A program made the position numbers and the translations under genes. A stretch of DNA of 23,290 nucleotides from NCBI GenBank assembly GCA_002722385.1, contig PBLR01000013.1:1-23290 (forward strand), given 5' to 3'. The first letter of the stretch is position 1; every line of letters starts with the position of its first letter. The notes beneath the pieces are model-generated. The model was not told the DNA's origin and searched no databases. It worked only from the letters and a program-made list of their open reading frames with translations. The DNA comes from SAR116 cluster bacterium (GTDB lineage Bacteria > Pseudomonadota > Alphaproteobacteria > Puniceispirillales > Puniceispirillaceae). Of the stretch, positions 13,501 to 23,290 are shown in pieces.

Positions 13501-14459
13501 CACTGTAGTCCCAGAATTGCCAGCACACCCAGATGCTGGACAAGCAATTTATCCAGAATGAGGCTGGCGAACAACACGGTTAAATATAACACAGAAAATT
13601 TGAACAAGGCCCATGCCTGACGATCATCAGGGGTTTTGTATAACCGCAGAGCCAACACCATGAACACAGCGCCCATACCTGCTGCAAGCAGCCCATAGAA
13701 AGGGCTGGTCATCCCCAGAAGATACGGGGCAACCCCTAACGGGGCCAGCAGGGCTGAATAGATAACAATCTGGCGCAAAGTTTCAGGCTTGCCCGCCACC
13801 ACAGGCAGCATCGGCACGCCAGCCTGTTTGTAATCTTCATTTTTGACCAAAGCCAGCGCCCAGAAATGAGGCGGTGTCCAGATGAAAATAAGCGCAAACA
13901 TCGCCAGAGATTCAAGCGAGACTGTACCGGTCACACTGGCCCAGCCCACTACAGGTGGCAGAGCCCCTGCCGCGCCGCCAATGACGATATTCTGCGGCGT
14001 AGAGCGCTTCAGCCATATGGTGTAAATGACAGCATAAAAGAAAATCGTGAAGGCCAACAGCCCGCCAGCCAGAAGATTGGCAGACAAGGACAGCATCAGC
14101 ACAGACAAAACCGACACCACAACCCCAAATGCCAGGGCTTCAGCCGGTTCAACTTTCCCAGCTGGTATGGGCCGGTTGCGTGTCCGCGACATAATCAGAT
14201 CGATGTCTCTGTCATACCATTGGTTAATCGCCCCAGACGCCCCCGCCCCGGCAGCGATTGCCAGCAGAGACACAATTGCCAGGCCCAGATGAATCTGACC
14301 GGGGGCAAGATATATGCCGGCAAAACCAGTGAAAATGACAAGGCTCATCACACGTGGCTTCATCAGCTGGAAATAATCACCAACTGTCGCAGCAGATGCC
14401 GCGACAGCCGGTGTAATTGCCAGGTCATGTCTAGATGTCTGATGCGGAAGCGCAGTCAT
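13500..14459 (-). CDS. ctaB: Protohaem IX farnesyltransferase (haem O synthase)
   Basis: CtaB/Cox10 adds a farnesyl group to haem b, giving haem O, the precursor of haem a. The 319-residue UbiA-superfamily membrane protein has the first aspartate-rich motif at about 79-87 (NQWYDRDID), followed by [10 protein letters not shown]. The second polar loop follows near the middle ([28 protein letters not shown]), which is diagnostic for haem O synthases as opposed to UbiA. About nine helices are expected. AAGGAC precedes the ATG. It starts 31 bases after coxA. No ctaA (haem A synthase) is in the window, so that gene must be elsewhere if the oxidase uses haem a. Confidence 0.97.
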   Translation of the reverse strand: MTALPHQTSRHDLAITPAVAASAATVGDYFQLMKPRVMSLVIFTGFAGIYLAPGQIHLGLAIVSLLAIAAGAGASGAINQWYDRDIDLIMSRTRNRPIPAGKVEPAEALAFGVVVSVLSVLMLSLSANLLAGGLLAFTIFFYAVIYTIWLKRSTPQNIVIGGAAGALPPVVGWASVTGTVSLESLAMFALIFIWTPPHFWALALVKNEDYKQAGVPMLPVVAGKPETLRQIVIYSALLAPLGVAPYLLGMTSPFYGLLAAGMGAVFMVLALRLYKTPDDRQAWALFKFSVLYLTVLFASLILDKLLVQHLGVLAILGLQ

Positions 14460-14490
14460 CGAGCTGTCCTTCTTTCGTTTTCAGATGCTC

Positions 14491-16978
<2,488 letters not shown>

Positions 16979-17324
16979 CGTGTCGTCCCCCTTATCCAAA
17001 AGGTCATCCCATAAAATATGGTCGTTCATTTTGGTTCTGCCGAAACAGAACCATGATGTGCAGAAAATTTAAAGCCTACTTTTAACGTATTTCGCTTCGT
17101 TCTAGCGTGTTTTCTGTGTGGTGAAAACCCCTCTGCGACGGCCTGTCGCAAAGGCGGCACAAAACAGCGTTTTATGGATTGTGTCAGAACGCAAGCCTGT
17201 CTGATTTCGCCCTTGAAAAGCGCCATTCAACGCCCCATTATTGATTCTGCGCAGGGCGTTCCTCTGCCAGCGCGCAAATGTGAGCAAAGCGTGCAGACAA
17301 CACTATAATTCAAGAGACAGCAGT
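16979..17324. promoter_or_regulatory. Divergent control region coxB-tldD
   Basis: This 346-base stretch has no gene and must hold promoters in both directions. Three dyads are visible. First, GGTTCTG (17033-17039) / CAGAACC (17046-17052), a 7-pair hairpin in the coxB leader. Second, TGCGAC (17135-17140) / GTCGCA (17146-17151). Third, AACGCCC (17229-17235) / GGGCGTT (17254-17260) with an 18-base spacer. I could not find a convincing -35/-10 pair for coxB. The dyads could be operators for an oxygen- or redox-responsive regulator; this is inference. Confidence 0.5.
17304..17309 (+). promoter_or_regulatory. Possible -10 element for tldD
   Basis: A perfect TATAAT lies 15 bases before the tldD ATG. 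No recognisable -35 box stands 16 to 18 bases upstream and there is no extended -10 TG. If used, the leader would be only about 9 bases. Confidence 0.35.
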
Positions 17325-18764
17325 ATGGATTTACTTCAGCAGACAGATAATGTTTTTTTCACCTCTACAGGCCTTGACCGGGACCGGACCATGAAGATGG
17401 TGGCCAGCTGCCTTGACGGGGCAGATGATGGTGATCTGTTCTTAGAGATGAAACATGCTGAGATGCTGTCTTTTGATGACGGCCGGCTGAAAACAGCAAC
17501 CTATGATCAGAGCGCAGGTTTTGGTTTGCGTGCGATTGTCGGTGAAGCAGATGCCTTTGCCCATGCCGGAGAATTAAGCGAAGCCGCCCTGAAGCGCGCA
17601 GCAGAAACAGTCTCTGCGGTGGCCTCTGGCCATTCAGGGCAGCTGGCCATCGCCCCGGAAGCAGGCCGCAATCAGTCTTTGTATTCAGATGCCAACCCGC
17701 TGAATCAGACAGCCTTTGAGGACAAAGTCGAATTGCTGCAGAAAATTGATGCCTATGCGCGTGAAAAGGACCCGCGGGTCAAGCAGGTCAGCGCCTCAAT
17801 TGCCGGGTCCTGGCAGGCGGTGCAAATCATCCGTCCTGACGGCACACGTTATGCAGATATCCGCCCTCTGGTCAGGCTGAATGTGGCTGTTGTTGCCGAA
17901 AAGGACGGTCGGATGGAAAGCGGCTCCAGCGGCACGGGCGGCCGGTTTATGTTTGAGCGCTATCTGCAAGCTGATGTCTGGCAGGCAGAGGTCGATGAAG
18001 CGCTGCGAATCGCGATGCTGAACCTTGAGTCCGTCGGCGCGCCTGCTGGCGAGATGGAAATTGTGCTGGGATCAGGCTGGCCCGGGGTGATGCTGCATGA
18101 GGCTGTTGGCCATGGCCTGGAAGGTGATTTCAACCGAAAGGGCACATCTGTGTTTTCTGGCCGCATTGGCGAGCAGGTCTCCGCTAAAGGGGTCACTGTG
18201 GTTGATGATGGCACCATTCAGGACAGGCGCGGGTCAATCACTATCGATGATGAAGGCACCCAGTCAGCCCGTAATGTGCTCATCGAAGACGGTACTTTGA
18301 AAGGCTATATGCAGGACCGCCAAAATGCCCGCCTGATGGGGGTCAATGCCACCGGCAACGGGCGCAGACAATCTTATGCGCATCTGCCGATGCCGCGAAT
18401 GACAAACACCTTTATGGAAAACGGATCTTATGACGCAGATGAAATTGTCGCCTCTATGAAAAAAGGCATTTATGCGGTTAATTTCGGCGGCGGCCAGGTC
18501 GATATCACCTCTGGCAAGTTCGTGTTTTCAGCTTCTGAAGCTTATCTGGTCGAAAATGGAAAAATCGGCGCGCCGGTGAAAGGGGCAACCTTGATCGGCA
18601 GCGGGCCTGACGCAATGTCAAAGATCACCATGATCGGCAATGATCTGGCCCTCGACAGAGGGGTGGGCACCTGTGGCAAGGCTGGCCAGTCTGTTCCTGT
18701 TGGGGTGGGCCAGCCAACCCTGAAAATGGGTGGTATCACCGTCGGCGGCACAGAAGCGGCGTAA
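17325..18764 (+). CDS. tldD: Metalloprotease TldD
   Basis: TldD is one half of the TldD/TldE(PmbA) protease, which takes unfolded peptides into a barrel and cuts them; in E. coli it matures microcin B17 and degrades CcdA. The 479-residue protein has the zinc motif HEAVGH (H258, E259, H263) followed by GLEGDFNRKGTSVFSG, and the third ligand C450 in RGVGTCGKAGQ near the end. All are intact, so this is the catalytic TldD and not the inactive TldE partner, which is not in the window. ATG 17325 gives the usual length; the frame is open back to 17241 but that stretch is not conserved in character. Its place divergent from coxB is shared by many alphaproteobacteria. Confidence 0.96.
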   Translation: MDLLQQTDNVFFTSTGLDRDRTMKMVASCLDGADDGDLFLEMKHAEMLSFDDGRLKTATYDQSAGFGLRAIVGEADAFAHAGELSEAALKRAAETVSAVASGHSGQLAIAPEAGRNQSLYSDANPLNQTAFEDKVELLQKIDAYAREKDPRVKQVSASIAGSWQAVQIIRPDGTRYADIRPLVRLNVAVVAEKDGRMESGSSGTGGRFMFERYLQADVWQAEVDEALRIAMLNLESVGAPAGEMEIVLGSGWPGVMLHEAVGHGLEGDFNRKGTSVFSGRIGEQVSAKGVTVVDDGTIQDRRGSITIDDEGTQSARNVLIEDGTLKGYMQDRQNARLMGVNATGNGRRQSYAHLPMPRMTNTFMENGSYDADEIVASMKKGIYAVNFGGGQVDITSGKFVFSASEAYLVENGKIGAPVKGATLIGSGPDAMSKITMIGNDLALDRGVGTCGKAGQSVPVGVGQPTLKMGGITVGGTEAA

Positions 18765-18773
18765 CTTTTTTAA

Positions 18774-18790
18774 CCGCCTCAAAGCGGCGG
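18774..18790. terminator. Weak hairpin between convergent tldD and MFS genes
   Basis: CCGCC (18774-18778) and GGCGG (18786-18790) form a 5-pair GC stem with a 7-base loop, ten bases after the tldD stop. Six T (18766-18771) precede the stem on the plus strand instead of following it, so it is not a classic terminator in either direction. Confidence 0.3.
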
Positions 18791-18810
18791 GAAATCAGTC
18801 CTGCTGGTGA

Positions 18811-19995
18811 TCAGGCAGGTTTAGGCTGTCTGCTGATCGCCAGGATAATCAGCAGCAACACAACAGTAATGCCGCCACCAAAACCAAATGAGGCAACACC
18901 GCCGCCAATGCTGTAAAACGGGCCTGCAGAGACAAGTCCTAAAACCTGGCCAATTGACCCGCAGCCCTGCACAAATCCGAGCGAGCCGCCCATATCCTCA
19001 GCCCTGGCCGCCTTTGATGCAGAAGAGGTCAATGTCGGGTTGGTAAAGGCAAAACCAACACAGACAAGCGTGGTGGAAAGCAGAACAAGACCAAGACCAA
19101 CCGGCACGCCAGCCAGGAAATTATAGGCCAGCGCGACAGTAACAAACTGGCCGACCGCCAGCAAAGCAACCCCTGATGCGATTGTCTTCATCTCTCCAAA
19201 GATACCAACAACACGCGCGATCAGCCCGCCCTGAACGATAATGATCAAAACCCCGATATAGGTGAACAGCCAGCCGGTCTGCCTGGCCCCGAATCCCAGC
19301 AAATCACGCACCAGAAGAACATATGAGGCTTCCACCTGAGCAAAAGCCAGGTTGAGGCAGAAAAAGGCCGCTGCATAGCCGCCAATATGACCAGAGAATA
19401 GGGTACGGATATAGACAGAGAGTGAGGCCCGTTGTGAGGGTGAAGCTGATGTCTTGCCAGTCTCTGTCAGGCGGAAGGCCAGACCAAAGGACAAAGCTGA
19501 GAACAAGCCTGCGATCAGGAACGGTACCTGATGAACAGGACCAGAACCAATACCGCCTAAAACCCCGCCCAAAGCCGGGCCAAGCACAAAACCTGAACCA
19601 ATAGCCGCGCCGAGAAGCCCCATTGTTCTGGCGCGGTCTTCAGGGCTGGTCTTGTCTGCGATAATCGCCTGAATCACACCGATATTCCCGGCCGCCAGTC
19701 CGGCCACAATGCGGGCCGCAAACATCTGTGTGATATCATTTGTCAGCGCAAACCAGAAATGTGCCACTGTGCCGACAAACAAAGAGAACAATAGCACAGG
19801 ACGCCGCCCTAACCGGTCCGACAGCCGCCCCAGAACAGGGTTGGCAACAAACATGGCAAAAGCAAAGCTGGCCAAAAGGGCCGTCATCACAATTTCTGAA
19901 TGGCCCAGCCCGTCAATGACGGTAAAGGGCAGTATGGGGATCAGCGCGCCGATACCGACAAAATTTATAAATACAATCAGAAGCAGATTTGCCAT
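18811..19995 (-). CDS. MFS transporter, TetA-like drug/H+ antiporter type
   Basis: This 394-residue protein of about 12 helices belongs to the major facilitator superfamily. Motif A lies between helices 2 and 3 at about 56-68 (GRLSDRLGRRPVL). Motif C, the antiporter signature, is near 133-145 (GSGFVLGPALGGVLG). Both, and the N-terminal PILPF, are typical of the 12-helix drug:H+ antiporter group that includes TetA class proteins. Substrate cannot be predicted; similarity to TetA does not imply tetracycline resistance. It starts 56 bases after the gshA stop on the same strand and may share its transcript. No ribosome binding site precedes the ATG and no better start is in frame nearby. Confidence 0.93.
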   Translation of the reverse strand: MANLLLIVFINFVGIGALIPILPFTVIDGLGHSEIVMTALLASFAFAMFVANPVLGRLSDRLGRRPVLLFSLFVGTVAHFWFALTNDITQMFAARIVAGLAAGNIGVIQAIIADKTSPEDRARTMGLLGAAIGSGFVLGPALGGVLGGIGSGPVHQVPFLIAGLFSALSFGLAFRLTETGKTSASPSQRASLSVYIRTLFSGHIGGYAAAFFCLNLAFAQVEASYVLLVRDLLGFGARQTGWLFTYIGVLIIIVQGGLIARVVGIFGEMKTIASGVALLAVGQFVTVALAYNFLAGVPVGLGLVLLSTTLVCVGFAFTNPTLTSSASKAARAEDMGGSLGFVQGCGSIGQVLGLVSAGPFYSIGGGVASFGFGGGITVVLLLIILAISRQPKPA

Positions 19996-20051
19996 GAGCG
20001 CAGATACAGTCTTGGAAGATGTGCCGCTTTCGCTGGCCGTTTTAAGAGGAA

Positions 20052-21416
20052 TTAATAATGATACAGTTTGAACAGATGACGCACATCTTCTGACCAGTCG
20101 CTGTAATAATGCTCCAGCATAATGTCGGCGTTGGTTTTACCGCTTTCAACGATGTGCTTCAGCGGCGCAAGATACTGTGTCTCATCTCTGCCCTTTTTGT
20201 CGGCAATCTGCCGTCTGACCAACCCCGCTTCAGCCAGGCTCACCACTGACCGGGCCATCTCCAGCATAGAGATATCCCCAAACTGGCCTTGAAGACCATG
20301 CTGAATTGCAGACAGACGGGCTGCTTCCACCTGCTCAGCTGTTATCCCGGAGATCAGGGCTTCAGCCTCAGCAAGGGCTGTCTCATCATATAAAAGCCCT
20401 ACCCACAATGCTGGCAAGGCACAAATCGAATCCCAACTGCCGCTGTCTGCCCCGCGCATTTCAAGATAGCCTTTCAGCCGCACCTCAGGAAAGGCGGTGG
20501 TCATATGATCTGTGAAATCTTCCAGGCTGGGGACCTCACCTTCAAAACCAGGTAATTTGCCTTCCATAAAGGCACGAAAAGACTGGCCGGAGACATCTAT
20601 ATAATCATCGCCCCGATGCAGGAAATACATCGGCACATCCAGGATATAGTCTATCCAGGCGTCATAACCGAACCCATCTGCAAACACGACCGGCGGGATA
20701 CCACATCTGTCGGGATCTGTATCTGTCCAGGCCTGAGCCCGTGTTGATTTGACACCTGACGGCTGGCCATCTTTGAAAGGTGAGTTGGCAAACAGGGCTG
20801 TGGCGACAGGCTGCAGGGCAAGGGACGTGCGGAATTTGCGCACCATATCAGCCTCGCTGGCGTAATCCAGATTGACCTGAACCGTGCAGGACCGCAACAT
20901 CATATCCAGGCCCAGATTCCCGCGTTTGGGCATATATTCACGCATAATCTTATACCGGCCCTTCGGCATCCAGGATATATCCTGTCTGGACCAGAGCGGC
21001 TGGAAACCGGCCCCCAACATGCACAAGCCAAGCTCTGCGGTGATATCTTTCATCTGCGCCAGATGCCGGCCGGTCTCGCAACAGGTCTGATGCAGCGTTT
21101 CAAGAGGCGCGCCGGACAATTCAAACTGGCCACCAGGTTCCAGAGTAATCGAGCCGCCCTGCCCGTCTTTCAGCGCAATCAGCTGTCCTTTTTCTGTGAC
21201 AAGGGTCATATCATACCGGTCAGCAAGGCGGCTGAGAAGCTCACCAATCCCTGCCTCTCCTTCATAGCGCACAGGATGGAAGCTGCCTTTTTCGAACAGA
21301 AATTTTTCATGCTCAGTGCCAATGCGCCACTCATCTTTAGGCGTCTCCTGGCTTTTCAGCCAGTCAACTAGCTGTGCTTTATCTGTGACATTTATGTTTT
21401 CTGATGTGTCAGACAT
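20052..21416 (-). CDS. gshA: Glutamate-cysteine ligase, plant/alphaproteobacterial type
   Basis: This enzyme catalyses the first, rate-limiting step of glutathione synthesis, joining glutamate and cysteine with ATP. The 454-residue protein belongs to the GCS2-type family shared by plants and alphaproteobacteria, not to the E. coli GshA family. Motifs: IGTEHEKFLF at 32-41, ITLEPGGQFELSGAPLETLH at 90-109, TVQVNLDYASE, ANSPFKDGQPSG and GYLEMRGADSG. A redox-sensitive cysteine pair is described for plant members; the cysteines at 112-113 and elsewhere here are not obviously the same. It follows rsmE by 60 bases; rsmE next to gshA is a known alphaproteobacterial neighbourhood. gshB is not in the window. 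Confidence 0.97.
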   Translation of the reverse strand: MSDTSENINVTDKAQLVDWLKSQETPKDEWRIGTEHEKFLFEKGSFHPVRYEGEAGIGELLSRLADRYDMTLVTEKGQLIALKDGQGGSITLEPGGQFELSGAPLETLHQTCCETGRHLAQMKDITAELGLCMLGAGFQPLWSRQDISWMPKGRYKIMREYMPKRGNLGLDMMLRSCTVQVNLDYASEADMVRKFRTSLALQPVATALFANSPFKDGQPSGVKSTRAQAWTDTDPDRCGIPPVVFADGFGYDAWIDYILDVPMYFLHRGDDYIDVSGQSFRAFMEGKLPGFEGEVPSLEDFTDHMTTAFPEVRLKGYLEMRGADSGSWDSICALPALWVGLLYDETALAEAEALISGITAEQVEAARLSAIQHGLQGQFGDISMLEMARSVVSLAEAGLVRRQIADKKGRDETQYLAPLKHIVESGKTNADIMLEHYYSDWSEDVRHLFKLYHY

Positions 21417-21476
21417 GAACGACCTGCCGGAGGTTAGAGAAAGGATAAACAGATAATAACAAACCCGATGATTATT

Positions 21477-22241
21477 CTACTTATTTACTTCAAAAACAGA
21501 CCAGTCACCACAAACAGCCTGAAACAGACTGAGCGCGGCAAGCGCGGCGGTATCACTGCGCAAAATACGGGGGCCCAGGCTGAGCGGACGCAGCAGAGGT
21601 ATCTGCTTTATCATCTGCCGTTCTGCATCTGAAAACCCGCCTTCAGGGCCAATCAGAAGACCTGCTTTTTGAAGAGGTGTGGCCGATAGCTGTTGAACAG
21701 GATTAAAGCCCGTGTCACCTGCAAGAGCTTCATCACAAAACAGAAGATGCCGGTCAGATGGCCAATCTGCCAGAACTGCGCTAAGTGAGGCAAACGGACC
21801 GATTTCCGGAATATCCAGACGGCCGGTCTGTTCAGCAGCTTCTATGGCATTTGCGGTCAGGCGATCCAGATTGACCCGGCTGACCTGACAAAATTCTGTA
21901 TCCACCGGCTGAATTTTTCTGGCTCCTAATTCTGTTGCTTTCTGGGCCATAAAATCAAGCCGGGTCCGCTTTACTGGCGCAAACAGAAACCAAATATCCG
22001 GGCTCTGCTGAAAAAAATTGCAGGTCCGCATGACCTGAAGGCTGGCTGATTTCCGGCCAATTTCGGTAATTTCAGCCACCATACTGTCTGTCCGGCCATT
22101 AAAAATTTCCACCCGGTCACCAGCAGATCGCCGCATCACATGGCCCAGATAATGAGCCTGCTCTTTATCCAGCGTTACTGTTGTCCCTGTGGTCACTTCT
22201 GCATCCACAAACAGGCGTATAGGCGGGGTGTATCCGGTCAT
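21477..22241 (-). CDS. rsmE: 16S rRNA m3U1498 methyltransferase
   Basis: RsmE methylates N3 of U1498 in 16S rRNA, near the decoding centre. The 254-residue protein has an N-terminal PUA-like RNA-binding part (HYLGHVMRRSAGDRVEIFNG at about 30-49) and a C-terminal SPOUT methyltransferase domain. SPOUT motifs are visible: KATELGARKIQPV (101-113), EAAEQTGR (134-141), IGPEGGFSDAE (197-207) and the knot region LGPRILRSDTAALAAL (222-237). Length is normal. There is no strong ribosome binding site before the ATG. It is divergent from ubiA and the first gene of the rsmE-gshA-MFS run, an arrangement with ubiA known in alphaproteobacteria. Confidence 0.97.
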   Translation of the reverse strand: MTGYTPPIRLFVDAEVTTGTTVTLDKEQAHYLGHVMRRSAGDRVEIFNGRTDSMVAEITEIGRKSASLQVMRTCNFFQQSPDIWFLFAPVKRTRLDFMAQKATELGARKIQPVDTEFCQVSRVNLDRLTANAIEAAEQTGRLDIPEIGPFASLSAVLADWPSDRHLLFCDEALAGDTGFNPVQQLSATPLQKAGLLIGPEGGFSDAERQMIKQIPLLRPLSLGPRILRSDTAALAALSLFQAVCGDWSVFEVNK

Positions 22242-22272
22242 GAGGAAGTCTTAAGCGCATTAAACAATAGTG

Positions 22273-22292
22273 GCAAGTCTTTTGAGACTTGC
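22273..22292. promoter_or_regulatory. Palindrome over the ubiA -35 box
   Basis: GCAAGTCT (22273-22280) and AGACTTGC (22285-22292) form a perfect 8-base inverted repeat with a 4-base spacer TTTG. The second arm overlaps the predicted -35 of ubiA, and the whole dyad lies 32 bases upstream of rsmE. Its position is that of a repressor operator; it could also be a hairpin in the rsmE leader. Confidence 0.5.
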
Positions 22293-22310
22293 TATAAATC
22301 CAGCTATAGA
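22282..22310 (+). promoter_or_regulatory. Predicted sigma-70 promoter for ubiA
   Basis: TTGAGA (22282-22287) and TATAGA (22305-22310) are separated by exactly 17 bases and match the consensus at 5 and 4 of 6 positions. Transcription would start near 22317, leaving about 32 bases of leader before ATG 22349. Confidence 0.5.
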
Positions 22311-22348
22311 CATGCTTATTTTAACCTAAACAAACCACCTGATGAGTG

Positions 22349-23290
22349 ATGCCTGCAGACCCAGATGAGATGACCGGCCGCACCGAAACAGCATCCGGAC
22401 ACAGTGATATCCAGCTGGCCGGGCTATGGGCGCGGCTGCCTGTGTCCACCCACCCCTATATCACGCTTGCCAGGTTGGACAGACCTATAGGCTGGTGGTT
22501 GTTGGTTCTGCCGGGCTGGTGGATTTTCGCTGCCTTCAGCCCGGGCTGGCAGACCGCAATCTGGTATATGGCTTTGTTCACGGTCGGGGCGGTGGCCATG
22601 CGGGCTGTGGGCTGTGTTATAAATGATCTCTGGGACAGAGATATTGATGCCCAGATTGAACGTACCAGAGCCCGCCCGCTGGCGTCAGGACAGCTATCTG
22701 TGGCTGCTGCGTTCATCTTTCTGATGTGTCTAAGCGGTCTTGGTCTTCTGGTTCTGCTGCAGCTGCCTGTGATCTGTTGGGGGGTCGGTGTTGCCGCGCT
22801 GCCTCTGGTGATTTTATATCCCTTGGCCAAACGCTTTACAGACTGGCCGCAGATTGTGTTGGGATTCACCTTCAGCTGGGCTATTCCGGTGGCGGTGGCG
22901 GTGCTCTGGCAGAGCTGGCCGCCGGCCGGTCTCTGGCTTATCTATGCAGGATGTGTGTGCTGGGTGGTTGGTTATGATACGATTTATGCGGTTCAGGATA
23001 TGCCAGATGACCGCTTAACCGGGGTCAGATCCTCAGCCCTTGCGCTTGGCAGATATATCCGGTGGGGGGTGAGCCTGTTTTACCTGGCCGCTATCGCGTT
23101 CTGGACAGCTGGATTTTGGGGCGTGCTGGGCCCGGGTCTCTGGCTGGGCGGTCTTGGCCTGATGGGCTGTCATCTTGTCTGGCAGATATATCAGCTGAAG
23201 ACAGATGATCCCGCATCCGCGCTTCAGGTCTTCAAATCAAACCGTAATGCCGGCCTTATTTTGAGCGCGGGGCTTTTCCTCAACACATTT
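22349..23290 (+). CDS. ubiA: 4-hydroxybenzoate polyprenyltransferase, 3' end cut
   Basis: UbiA attaches the polyprenyl tail to 4-hydroxybenzoate in ubiquinone synthesis. The frame is open to the end of the window with 314 residues, close to full length. The first prenyl-diphosphate motif is at about 92-100 (NDLWDRDID), followed by RTRARPLASGQ. The second is at about 210-221 (DTIYAVQDMPDD), with GVRSSALALG after it. The N-terminal LARLDRPIGWWLLVLPGWW is typical of UbiA rather than of haem O synthase. About nine helices are expected. The start is uncertain: GTG 22346, ATG 22349 and ATG 22370 are in frame, none with a good ribosome binding site; I use 22349, closest to the predicted promoter. 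The stop codon lies outside. Confidence 0.95.
   Translation, partial: MPADPDEMTGRTETASGHSDIQLAGLWARLPVSTHPYITLARLDRPIGWWLLVLPGWWIFAAFSPGWQTAIWYMALFTVGAVAMRAVGCVINDLWDRDIDAQIERTRARPLASGQLSVAAAFIFLMCLSGLGLLVLLQLPVICWGVGVAALPLVILYPLAKRFTDWPQIVLGFTFSWAIPVAVAVLWQSWPPAGLWLIYAGCVCWVVGYDTIYAVQDMPDDRLTGVRSSALALGRYIRWGVSLFYLAAIAFWTAGFWGVLGPGLWLGGLGLMGCHLVWQIYQLKTDDPASALQVFKSNRNAGLILSAGLFLNTF

Noticed and set aside
16979..17029. Longer coxB starting at ATG 17029
   Set aside because: It would put 17 charged residues ahead of a signal peptide and has no ribosome binding site; ATG 16978 has AAGGGGGA ahead of it.
17241..17324. Longer tldD beginning at 17241
   Set aside because: The 28 extra residues include the TATAAT box and an inverted repeat and lack any family similarity; ATG 17325 gives the normal TldD length.

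Overview
The window reads as ordinary chromosomal DNA of an alphaproteobacterium. Three things point there: the split ATP synthase b subunits (b' next to b), the gene order coxB-coxA-ctaB-small membrane protein-ctaG-coxC-SURF1-thrC-M16 peptidase with tldD divergent from coxB, and the ispH-thrB-rnhA operon with the aminoglycoside-phosphotransferase-like homoserine kinase. Base composition looks close to half GC. A marine lineage such as SAR116 is possible but cannot be decided from the sequence alone. I found no insertion sequence, prophage, CRISPR array, tRNA or rRNA. Both ends are cut inside genes: atpB at the left and ubiA at the right.

Layout. 1-1952: the F0 part of ATP synthase (atpB end, atpE, atpF', atpF) on the plus strand, closed by a bidirectional terminator. 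1975-2454 (minus): a small lipoprotein of unknown function. 2598-4996 (plus): the tightly packed ispH-thrB-rnhA operon (isoprenoid precursors, threonine synthesis, RNase HI). 5029-7660 (minus): a full-length DsbD/ScsB-type thiol reductant transporter followed by a peroxiredoxin. 7814-8404 (plus): yqgE. 8411-16978 (minus): a long aa3-type cytochrome oxidase cluster, with an intrinsic terminator after coxC and then SURF1, thrC and an M16 peptidase. 17325-18764 (plus): tldD, divergent from coxB across a 346-base control region. 18811-22241 (minus): rsmE, gshA and an MFS transporter. 22349-end (plus): ubiA, divergent from rsmE.

How the genes fit together. The window is dominated by aerobic energy metabolism: proton-driven ATP synthesis, the haem-copper oxidase with haem O synthesis, CuB insertion and SURF1 assembly, and ubiquinone synthesis. 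Redox protection (gshA, peroxiredoxin, DsbD) and threonine synthesis (thrB and thrC, in separate operons on opposite strands) complete it.

No undescribed multi-gene system is evident. The points most worth a second look are small. thrB appears to start at a non-canonical AUA codon. A seven-codon leader ORF sits just ahead of the b' subunit start, which has no ribosome binding site of its own. A strong terminator lies directly in front of SURF1-thrC. A 44-residue gene is translationally coupled inside the cox cluster. Several dyads lie in control regions.
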